DNA from: an uncultured Phocaeicola sp.
Lineage (GTDB): Bacteria > Bacteroidota > Bacteroidia > Bacteroidales > Bacteroidaceae
Assembly: GCA_948579315.1 (NCBI GenBank)
Contig: CAPAOL010000051.1
Span: 1 to 20,378 of the forward strand
DNA length: 20,378 nt
Direction: 5' to 3'
Shown one piece after another: positions 13,497 to 20,378 of this stretch (the stretch's first letter is position 1; each line of letters begins with the position of its first letter). The notes under the pieces were generated by a model that ran no database searches, was not told where the DNA came from, and worked only from the letters and a program-made list of their open reading frames with translations. Both the position numbers and the translations under genes were made by a program.

Positions 13497-14468
13497 TTAT
13501 ACATAAGTTTCCAAGAACTTAACATGACCTTCCACAGTCACTTTCACCTCTTTTGTTGTGGCAGGGAAAAGGATAGATTCACCGGCTTGCAATTCCAATG
13601 AGTTACCATCCCCATCAGTTACCGTACATGTACCTTCCATGCAAATATAAATTACAAATGAATCAAGTTCACTATAATCTATCGTCATATTTTCAGTCAA
13701 ATCATAAACAGAAGTAGTGAAATACGGACAGGTAACCAACTCGACAGATTCATTCTGTTTCGGAGTATAATGAGTACGATAATCCTCTTCTACAGAATAA
13801 TCTATGGCATCTTTTGACAATTCTGTATGCAACTCACGAGTATTGCCATTTTTATCCTTACGATTGAAATCATAAATTCGATAAGTCACATTCGAGGTCT
13901 GCTGAATCTCAGCAATAAAGCATCCGGCTCCAATACTATGGATACGTCCTGCAGGCAAGAAAAACACATCACCCGGTTGTACGGCATAATCAGCCAATGC
14001 ATCACAAATAGTATTATCAGCAATCATTGCAGCATATTCATCGGGAGTAATTTTTTTACTTAATCCCGAACGCAGATGTGCTTTCCCCCCGGCATTGTCA
14101 ATAACATACCACATTTCGGTCTTGCCCATCGAATTATGACGCTTCTTTGCCAGTTCATCATCTGGATGCACTTGTATAGAGAGATCGTCACAAGCATCAA
14201 TGAATTTGATCAACAAGGGAAAATTATCGCCAAAACGCTGATAATTACTATCTCCTACTAAAGAACCTTTATATTCTTTTACCAACTGGCTCAAATTTTT
14301 GCCGGCTTCAGTTCCATTAGCAACAACAGACTCATCGCCTGGGACATTAGAAATTTCCCAACTTTCGCCAACCTGAGGCTGTTCAATATTCAGATGTTTG
14401 AACGGGATAATCTTTTCTCCACCCCAAATGGTGGATTTCAGAATGGGGTTAAATTTAAATGGATACAT
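13497..14468 (-). CDS. manA: mannose-6-phosphate isomerase, class I
   Basis: A 323-aa cytoplasmic cupin enzyme that interconverts fructose-6-phosphate and mannose-6-phosphate, linking glycolysis to GDP-mannose and mannose use. Zinc ligands are visible: Gln99 and His101 in SIQVHPDDE, Glu118 in GKTEMWYV, and His177 in LPAGRIHSIG; Arg197 in YRIYDFNR is the usual catalytic arginine. The N-terminal PILKSTIWGGEKI and GESWEISNV motifs are also typical. Length is that of the short bacterial type I enzyme (Bacillus-like). It is a single gene, convergent with the lactonase gene. A TATTTTTG -7 candidate (minus, 14510-14503) overlaps the T-tract of the terminator for the upstream lipoprotein gene. Confidence 0.96.
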   Translation of the reverse strand: MYPFKFNPILKSTIWGGEKIIPFKHLNIEQPQVGESWEISNVPGDESVVANGTEAGKNLSQLVKEYKGSLVGDSNYQRFGDNFPLLIKFIDACDDLSIQVHPDDELAKKRHNSMGKTEMWYVIDNAGGKAHLRSGLSKKITPDEYAAMIADNTICDALADYAVQPGDVFFLPAGRIHSIGAGCFIAEIQQTSNVTYRIYDFNRKDKNGNTRELHTELSKDAIDYSVEEDYRTHYTPKQNESVELVTCPYFTTSVYDLTENMTIDYSELDSFVIYICMEGTCTVTDGDGNSLELQAGESILFPATTKEVKVTVEGHVKFLETYV

Positions 14469-14503
14469 AGGTGTATTAATTAATAGTTTCTAGGTTTGGA
14501 TAC

Positions 14504-14544
14504 AAAAATAAGGGAATTCTATGACTTTACCGCATAGAATCCCC
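14504..14544 (-). terminator. Terminator of the receptor operon, overlapping a manA promoter candidate
   Basis: On the minus strand GGGATTCTATG pairs with CATAGAATTCCC (ATTCTATG 14516-14523 with CATAGAAT 14533-14540, extended by GGG/CCC after a one-base bulge) and is followed by TTATTTTTG. The same TATTTTTG (14503-14510) fits the -7 consensus for manA, so one sequence may end one transcript and start the next. Confidence 0.7.
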
Positions 14545-14581
14545 TAAAATTAACAGCTATGTGTGTATATTCAAAGGTGTA

Positions 14582-16159
14582 TTAGTAGTCTGTATTATTA
14601 GGATCGAAATTAGTCCAGCCATCCAACCAATTATCATCTGTTCCAAACGCTCCGATATATTCTACTGTCTCAAAACCGCTGCTCAACAGTGCGTCATTAA
14701 ATGAAGCGGCTGTCAACACAGGGCTATCTGCATCCGGCATATAATTAACACCGATATTACGCCCGTCCTTGAATTTCAACTCATTGACATCAGTCAATAC
14801 TTTATTTCCTTTCTGAGTCTTGAAAAAAGTAGAAGAATAAGACTCTTGTCCAGCATCAATGATTTGCTTGTTCACGGCATCATAAAGCACATCATCATAT
14901 ACTTTGTTAGCATCAGAACCGACCACCGTCATACCTGCAAACCAAATATTCTCCAACTTTATGTTTCCTGCCTTCGCCATCTCAACTGTATTACCTTTCT
15001 CACCATCAATAATTAAACCGACAGGATACCCTACAGCTACTGAATTAAAGCAATTCAAACGACTGGAACGCCGGATCTGCATAGCAGACTGAAACTTGCC
15101 TAAAGCTGAACCATTATTAGGATTGAAGCTACCGCCCGTAATATAGCTCTCATTATTAACAAAGTTGGCATCACGCCCCAACGGTCCGATAAAAGTGACA
15201 TTACTAAATACGGCTGTCGTATAGGGTTCTATCAATGAGGCGTCTCCACAATTATCCGACTCAAAACCATTAGACTGAGAAGTATCTGCGATTCTCGGAT
15301 CACGGATTGAAAGACAATATTGGACCTTACCGGAGAAGCCATTATCTGTATCAAACTCATCGTCCCATCCATTATAAGCCACTAGATATTTACAATTTAC
15401 ATTACCTCCAAACCATTCGTAAGAGTCGTCATTGGAATATGAAACCTGTAAATGATCAATGGTAGTTCCACTACCTACAGATCCAAAAGTTATACCATTA
15501 ATTTCCTTATCTTTTTGAAAAGGATAACCAGCAAATTCCACACGTACATATCTCAATATACCTGAATTGTCAGCATCATCATTTCCTCCATGTTTAGTAC
15601 GTGGACCTCCTTCAATCTGCTGGTTCAACACTCCCTGATTATTCTTGGCATTACCACAAATAATCAATCCCCCCCAATCTCCCGGTTTACGCTGGCCTTT
15701 AGGCTGTTCAGAGGTAAAAACAATCGGAGCGTCTTTAGTACCCTCGGCTATTAGTTTGCCGCCCGGTTCTACAATCAAGGCAGCCTGTGTATCTTTATCC
15801 CCTTTGATAACAGTCCCCGGTTCGATGGTCAATACCGACCCAGTTCCCACATAAATCCATCCTTTCATCAGGTAAGTTCCTTTGGACAAAGTCTGTGTAC
15901 CCTTAAAAATAAACTCCTGATCTCCATTTCCTATCACGGTACCTTTGGCATTCTCTGTTTTATCATCATCAAATAACAAGTGGTCACATGTTTTAATAGC
16001 CCCCTCAGCCCCCCATACATAAGGAGCTTCGGCATTTCCACCGTTGCCATTACCGTTTCCTGTATCAGTTTCCGGATCATCACTGCTACAAGCAACCATT
16101 CCCCCCAGCATTATTGCTGAGAATACGTAAATCATAAACTTGTCAGTTCTCATTTCCAT
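14582..16159 (-). CDS. outer-membrane lipoprotein with parallel beta-helix, partner of the TonB receptor
   Basis: A ~525-aa secreted lipoprotein. I start at ATG 16159 (MEMRTDKFMIYVFSAIMLGG, then MVAC with the lipidated Cys) since an earlier ATG (16189) would add an atypical N-terminus. After Cys comes a flexible SSDDPETDTGNGNGNGGN linker. The mature protein shows repeated short strands with Gly/Asn turns, as in right-handed beta-helices: GSVLTIEPGTVIKG, GGKLIAEGTKDAPIVFTS, GDWGGLIICGNAKNN, GILRYVRVEFAGY, GTTIDHLQVSYSNDDSYEWFGG and FSNVTFIGPLG. The middle is rich in Asp/Asn (WDDEFDTDNGFSG), perhaps metal- or sugar-binding. It lies just downstream of a TonB-dependent receptor gene (36 bp gap) and ahead of the operon terminator, so it is likely the surface-exposed partner. 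It is not a SusD-type protein. Substrate is unknown. Confidence 0.82.
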   Translation of the reverse strand: MEMRTDKFMIYVFSAIMLGGMVACSSDDPETDTGNGNGNGGNAEAPYVWGAEGAIKTCDHLLFDDDKTENAKGTVIGNGDQEFIFKGTQTLSKGTYLMKGWIYVGTGSVLTIEPGTVIKGDKDTQAALIVEPGGKLIAEGTKDAPIVFTSEQPKGQRKPGDWGGLIICGNAKNNQGVLNQQIEGGPRTKHGGNDDADNSGILRYVRVEFAGYPFQKDKEINGITFGSVGSGTTIDHLQVSYSNDDSYEWFGGNVNCKYLVAYNGWDDEFDTDNGFSGKVQYCLSIRDPRIADTSQSNGFESDNCGDASLIEPYTTAVFSNVTFIGPLGRDANFVNNESYITGGSFNPNNGSALGKFQSAMQIRRSSRLNCFNSVAVGYPVGLIIDGEKGNTVEMAKAGNIKLENIWFAGMTVVGSDANKVYDDVLYDAVNKQIIDAGQESYSSTFFKTQKGNKVLTDVNELKFKDGRNIGVNYMPDADSPVLTAASFNDALLSSGFETVEYIGAFGTDDNWLDGWTNFDPNNTDY

Positions 16160-16195
16160 TTGTTTATTGGTTAATAATGAAAGATTCATTCTATT

Positions 16196-18961
16196 TTAAA
16201 ACGTATAGTTAATGTTCAAATTGAAATTACGCCCTGATTTGTATTGACGAGTAATTTGCTCCACTTTTCCATGTCTAGTTTCTTCAAATTGCTTGAAAGA
16301 AACTTTCTCCGCCAACAAATCGCGTACAGCAACCTTTATTTCCAGATTACCAATTTTTTTCGAAACACTTAAATCTACTGCATTACGGGGCATTTCATAA
16401 GAATCGGGTACTCTGACTTCATTGTCTGCGGTTCCCAAACTACGGCCTACACCAATAATACGTTTACCGATACGGTTATAAAGCAATGCAGCATTCCATC
16501 CGCTATCGGCATGTTGATAGAAGAAACCGGCATTAATCAAATATGGAGATTGACCTTGCATCGGACGGTCCTTCTCTTTGGCTCCCGGCTCAAATTTCAC
16601 TTTACTTTTAATTAAAGCCCCGTTCAGACTAAGACTAAAATTACGCATACCTATAAAATCCAGATTTTTGCGTATATCCACTTCTACTCCATAATTATCC
16701 GCTCCTTTGGCATTGACATACGAATAGATAAGGTCTGTACCTCCGGATACAGTATAAGTCCATTCAATAGGATTCTTAAACCTTTTATAGAAAAGAGAAA
16801 CAGAAATCAGCTCTCCACTGCTGGGATAAAACTCATAACCAAAATCTAAATTATCAATATAAGCAGGCTTTAAATTATAATTACCTTGTACATTGCTGGC
16901 AAGATCAAAATCATAATATACAGAAGAAGAAACCTCCCGAAATTCCGGACGATTCACAGTACGTCCATAAGATAAACGGAACTGATGCTTATCATTCAAA
17001 CGATAAGCCGCATTTACAGACGGGAAAAAGTCATCATACGTGTAAAACACACTAGTGGGGCTTTCCTCGTTTTTCTGTGTATGGCTAACCAACTCCATTC
17101 TATTATATTCAAAACGAACTCCTGCGTATACATTCAATTTGCCCAACGGAAGATTACCCCCTACATAACCAGCACTCAAGAGATTATTGCCTTCGTAATT
17201 ATTGCGCCAATCCACTTGTTCCAATAAATAAAGTCCATTCTCCCCATAATTCTTCTCTTGTAATAATTCATTAGGGACATTCATTACTTTATAAGCACCC
17301 GGCAAACCATTTTTCCAACTATAGATAAAAAAACGGGTATTATATTCACGAGCACGATGCTCCGTGTAAGCTCCAACCTTCAGGCTAGGAGTAAAAATCC
17401 CGAAAGAGAAATCGTGCTGATAATTGATGTTAGCCGACAAAATATGTTCATCCAATCGGGAAAACTCCCGATTAATCTCATTCAAGTTCTCTACTTCCAA
17501 CTGATTGGTCTCCTCATTGAGTACGGTAGTATATCGACGGCGGTCCGGCATATTCCGATTGGCATAAGAATATCCAGCACTCCAATCCAACTTATCGGTA
17601 TTACCCAATATATGCTTCCCCGTAAATTGACCATTATAAGTGGTACGACTCTGATAATAATATTCCGCACTCTCTTCATAATCACTTTGTGCATCTGTTC
17701 CCTTACGGTAAGTATAGCGGTCTTTCCCTAATTGATTAAAAATATTCTTAAACTCATAGCGACTGTTACCACTGGCAGGTATATAAGTAAAATTCAGCAT
17801 AGTTCCTATACGAACACTATGATTATATTGGTCATCTATACTTTTACGTAAATAATTAGAACAATCGTGAGTCATATCATAAGCACCAAACAAATTGTTA
17901 TCCATATCCAGATATGTCCTATAGCTATTGCTATAGTTCACTGTTCCTAATATAGCCAAAGTACGTCCGCTACTATCCACCCAGCGACGGCTGAAATTCA
18001 TATTCAGGCTAAGATCTGCCAAGGGCCTACGATCTTTAACGGTCCAGTCATTATTTAACCCATTATTTAATAAATCATAGCCATTGTTCATCGGACTAAG
18101 CACAGCATTGATTCCACCTTTCAAGCTACGAAAGCCATTATCGAAACCTAGAAAATCTGTGCCACTTCCTTTATTATACAGAAACTTTTTAAAATGAGTC
18201 TGATCATTTAAACTAGTTCCAACCGAAATAGTAAACAGATTACTGCTAGGAACATCTTTGGTATTCACTAAAATAAAACCACCACTGAAATCAGCAGGAT
18301 ATTCCGGTGCAGGCGATTTCACTACCAACATATTATCCAACTGCGACGATGGAATAATATCGAAAGAGAAAGCACGCGCATCGGCTTCAGAACTAGGTAC
18401 GGCACTATTATTAATCCACACATTATTATACCGTTGTGAAAGCCCACGTACCATAACGAATTTCTCCTCAATTATACTGATACCCGGTACACGGCGAATC
18501 ACTTCCGAAGCATCTTTATCTTGCGTCTTGGTAATCTGCTGGGCAGAAACTCCCGTTTGCATAACCAAGCTAGTACGTTGTTGGGTAATAATAGCATTCT
18601 CCGTATTCTTTTTAGCATCCGCTACAACCACAACTTCTCCTAATTGTTGATTATCCTGTTCTAGTTCTACTTTTATTTCGAACATACCGTTTATTGTAAC
18701 CTCAACAGTCTGTGTACAATAAGACACATAAGATATAATAAGCTTGTACGTTCCATTTCTTAATCCTGCAAGTTCGAAATTACCATCCACATCAGTAATA
18801 GTTCCTGTATTTGTACCACTTAACTGTACAGCAGCACCAATAAGTGGCTCTTTAGTCGCTTTATCTGTTACAGTTCCTCTCAAAGCAGCCGCCTGTACGG
18901 TCAATACCAACATCAAGAGAATTATCATAAGGCTAATGCCTTTCATCTGAGCTTTCATCAT
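16196..18961 (-). CDS. TonB-dependent outer-membrane receptor
   Basis: A 921-aa receptor with signal peptide (residues 1-25, cleavage near VQAAA), a carboxypeptidase-regulatory-like domain (~27-105: LRGTVTDKATKEPLIGAAVQ, ITDVDGNFELAGL), then a TonB-box-like GEVVVVAD (~108-115). The plug (~120-235) has ASEVIRRVPGISII, VRGLSQRYNNVWINN and PADFSGGFILVNTKD. The 22-stranded barrel follows and the chain ends in the aromatic NLNINYTF typical of outer-membrane barrels. It takes up a ligand across the outer membrane using the TonB-ExbB-ExbD energy system. Paired with a beta-helix lipoprotein rather than SusD, so not a classical Sus glycan pair. The start could also be ATG 18946 (MKGISLM). Two palindromes in the 5' region suggest repressor control, perhaps by nutrient state. 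Confidence 0.95.
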   Translation of the reverse strand: MMKAQMKGISLMIILLMLVLTVQAAALRGTVTDKATKEPLIGAAVQLSGTNTGTITDVDGNFELAGLRNGTYKLIISYVSYCTQTVEVTINGMFEIKVELEQDNQQLGEVVVVADAKKNTENAIITQQRTSLVMQTGVSAQQITKTQDKDASEVIRRVPGISIIEEKFVMVRGLSQRYNNVWINNSAVPSSEADARAFSFDIIPSSQLDNMLVVKSPAPEYPADFSGGFILVNTKDVPSSNLFTISVGTSLNDQTHFKKFLYNKGSGTDFLGFDNGFRSLKGGINAVLSPMNNGYDLLNNGLNNDWTVKDRRPLADLSLNMNFSRRWVDSSGRTLAILGTVNYSNSYRTYLDMDNNLFGAYDMTHDCSNYLRKSIDDQYNHSVRIGTMLNFTYIPASGNSRYEFKNIFNQLGKDRYTYRKGTDAQSDYEESAEYYYQSRTTYNGQFTGKHILGNTDKLDWSAGYSYANRNMPDRRRYTTVLNEETNQLEVENLNEINREFSRLDEHILSANINYQHDFSFGIFTPSLKVGAYTEHRAREYNTRFFIYSWKNGLPGAYKVMNVPNELLQEKNYGENGLYLLEQVDWRNNYEGNNLLSAGYVGGNLPLGKLNVYAGVRFEYNRMELVSHTQKNEESPTSVFYTYDDFFPSVNAAYRLNDKHQFRLSYGRTVNRPEFREVSSSVYYDFDLASNVQGNYNLKPAYIDNLDFGYEFYPSSGELISVSLFYKRFKNPIEWTYTVSGGTDLIYSYVNAKGADNYGVEVDIRKNLDFIGMRNFSLSLNGALIKSKVKFEPGAKEKDRPMQGQSPYLINAGFFYQHADSGWNAALLYNRIGKRIIGVGRSLGTADNEVRVPDSYEMPRNAVDLSVSKKIGNLEIKVAVRDLLAEKVSFKQFEETRHGKVEQITRQYKSGRNFNLNINYTF

Positions 18962-18988
18962 ACTTTTACCTTGTTATTTTTCCGATGG

Positions 18989-19070
18989 CAAAGATCAGAT
19001 AAAAGCATTACACGTATAATACATCTGCATGATACTCTTTTTGCGTATTTATTTCAATGACGTTTCATTG
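18989..19070. promoter_or_regulatory. Divergent control region with two palindromes
   Basis: Between the receptor (minus) and the aldolase (plus), GATCTTTG (minus, 18996-18989) is a one-mismatch -7 element for the receptor. A 14-bp palindrome ATTAyACGTrTAAT (19007-19020) lies where the space to the -33 region would be, and CAATGA-cgtt-TCATTG (19055-19070) is further upstream. TACCTTTA (19091-19098) is a possible weak -7 for the aldolase. Palindromes in this position are likely operators, but the regulator is unknown. Confidence 0.5.
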
Positions 19071-19126
19071 CATTTTGTTGAAAAAGCTCCTACCTTTACA
19101 AATAAATTGTAAAATAGAAAAAGAAT

Positions 19127-20143
19127 ATGAGAAGTTTTGCATCTGACAATAATTCAAGTGTACATCCCCGTATCATGGAAGCATTAATGAAGGCCAATAA
19201 CGGACATGCACTTGGCTATGGAGATGATCCGTGGACAAAAGAAGCCGCCCACAAAGTGAAAGAACTATTTTCACGTCCATGTGAAGCACTGTTTGTTTTT
19301 AATGGCACAGGCAGTAATACTATGGCGCTGCAAATAATGACCCGTCCTTACCATATTATCTTCTGTGCCGACACAGCTCACATTGTTGTAGATGAATGTG
19401 GTGCCCCCAGTAAAGCCACTGGCTGTTTCATGCGCACAATTCCTACTCCGGATGGCAAACTGACTCCGGAATTACTAAAACCATTTATGGTTAACTTTGG
19501 CATAGAACACCATTCTCAGCCCGGAGCAATTTACCTAAGTCAATGTAGTGAATTGGGAACAATTTATAAACCAGAAGAAATATGCGCATTGACAGAATTT
19601 GCACATCGGCATGGACTGTTTGTGCATATGGATGGTGCCCGTATCTCTAATGCCGCGGCAGCATTGGGAATGAGTCTTGATGATATATCAGGAGCATGCG
19701 GAATTGACACATTGACTTTGGGAGGAACAAAGAACGGACTGATGGGAGCCGAATGTGTAGTGATTTTCAATCAGGATTTGATAAAGGAAGCACGTTATGC
19801 CAGAAAACAAGCCTGCCAATTGGCCAGCAAAATGCGTTATATCTCTTGCCAGTTCACAGCCTTCCTTGAAGATAACCTATGGTTAACATGCGCACAACAT
19901 GCCAACGCAATGGCGCAACGCTTGTACAAGAAACTTTCCACAATGCCTGATATAAAATTTACCCAAACGGTGGAGAGCAACCAATTATTCTTCATCATGC
20001 CGCGTGAAAAAGAAGATAAGCTACAAGAATATTATCATTTCTACTTTTGGAACGAAACCATAGGAGAAATGAGACTTGTTACCTCTTTCGATACAACAGA
20101 AGAAGATGTCGACAAACTGATAGCTTGCATAAAGACTCTATAA
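19127..20143 (+). CDS. ltaE: low-specificity L-threonine aldolase
   Basis: A 338-aa PLP enzyme of fold type I, cleaving L-threonine and L-allo-threonine to glycine and acetaldehyde in the cytoplasm. Visible family motifs: FASDNNSSVHPRIMEAL at the start, GYGDDPWT (~30-37), FVFNGTGSN (~57-64) for the phosphate/ring contacts, TAHIVVDECG with His85, the SQCSELGTIY region (~138-147), HMDGARISNAA with Asp169 and Arg172, and LGGTKNG with the PLP-binding Lys202. Length and order match the beta-eliminating lyase/threonine aldolase family. The gene stands alone, divergent from the TonB receptor, and ends at a hairpin terminator. Confidence 0.93.
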   Translation: MRSFASDNNSSVHPRIMEALMKANNGHALGYGDDPWTKEAAHKVKELFSRPCEALFVFNGTGSNTMALQIMTRPYHIIFCADTAHIVVDECGAPSKATGCFMRTIPTPDGKLTPELLKPFMVNFGIEHHSQPGAIYLSQCSELGTIYKPEEICALTEFAHRHGLFVHMDGARISNAAAALGMSLDDISGACGIDTLTLGGTKNGLMGAECVVIFNQDLIKEARYARKQACQLASKMRYISCQFTAFLEDNLWLTCAQHANAMAQRLYKKLSTMPDIKFTQTVESNQLFFIMPREKEDKLQEYYHFYFWNETIGEMRLVTSFDTTEEDVDKLIACIKTL

Positions 20144-20162
20144 TCATCTCCTGGTTCTCTAT

Positions 20163-20187
20163 CAGGGCAGGCCTTCAGACCTGCCTG
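20163..20187 (+). terminator. Terminator of the threonine aldolase gene
   Basis: GGCAGG (20166-20171) pairs with CCTGCC (20180-20185), extended by CA/TG after a bulged G, and is followed by TTCTATTT. It lies 20 bp after the stop. Confidence 0.65.
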
Positions 20188-20378
20188 TTCTATTTCCAGT
20201 CCCTATTCCAAGGCATAAGTACCCGGTGAGGGTTTCCGGACCTGCCCCTGCCGGAGAAAAGACATGGCGGAGCCTTCCGGAGAGTTCCGTGGGAAAGGTA
20301 CCCACACCCACGGGGAAAAAACGGTAGAGGTCACATTTCACACGTGCGTATACAAAAAAAAGCCTCCGGAACTTCTTC
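20188..20378. other. GC-richer intergenic end with inverted repeats
   Basis: No gene is seen. The stretch has several TTCCGG/CCGGAG words and a 7-bp inverted repeat CCGTGGG..CCCACGG (20287-20293 and 20307-20313). At the edge, AAAAAAAAGCCTCCGGAAC followed by TTCTTC looks like the T-tract and one arm plus loop of a terminator for a minus-strand gene beyond the window. The other arm would lie outside. Confidence 0.4.

Noticed and set aside
1..20378. CRISPR array
   Set aside because: No series of evenly spaced short repeats was seen; the repeats present occur as pairs only.

Overview
The window looks like chromosomal DNA of a gut Bacteroidales bacterium of the Bacteroides/Phocaeicola type. Support comes from the AT-rich composition, -7 promoter elements of the Bacteroides form TAnnTTTG, a tmRNA whose tag reads GNENYALAA, a TonB-dependent receptor with an N-terminal carboxypeptidase-regulatory-like domain, a DUF3871 protein and an Rpn-type nuclease. 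The species cannot be fixed from the sequence alone.

Layout. Positions 1-2744 are mostly non-coding, AT-rich and repeat-laden, with one small minus-strand ORF (1117-1443), a decayed ~1-kb duplication and a purine/pyrimidine inverted repeat. A TonB C-terminal-domain lipoprotein gene follows (2745-3311). A 109-bp direct repeat (306-414 and 3344-3452) brackets this first segment. Positions 3478-10427 look like an accessory island, nearly all on the minus strand: a serine recombinase with a small partner gene and a 36-bp dyad in front of it; a tightly overlapping trio (117-aa protein, M20/M42-like metallopeptidase, 537-aa cysteine-rich protein); three small genes, two of them only 59 and 51 codons long; DUF3871; and a run of three very short hydrophobic or basic peptides. 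A plus-strand 74-aa gene and an Rpn-family nuclease/transposase-like gene (10568-11446) close the island.

The ssrA (tmRNA) gene at 11705-12098 points its 3' end at the island, the usual geometry for an element inserted at the end of ssrA, although neither an integrase nor a second attachment site is visible. To its right the content is ordinary chromosome: a lipoprotein of the lactonase/6-phosphogluconolactonase family, a class I mannose-6-phosphate isomerase (manA), a TonB-dependent receptor with a downstream outer-membrane lipoprotein forming an uptake operon of unknown substrate, and a low-specificity L-threonine aldolase. Hairpin terminators separate most of these units. The last ~200 bases are a GC-richer intergenic stretch that ends inside what may be the terminator of a gene beyond the window.

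The least explained parts are the small-peptide cluster upstream of DUF3871, the overlapping peptidase/537-aa/117-aa operon, and the recombinase with its symmetric upstream site.
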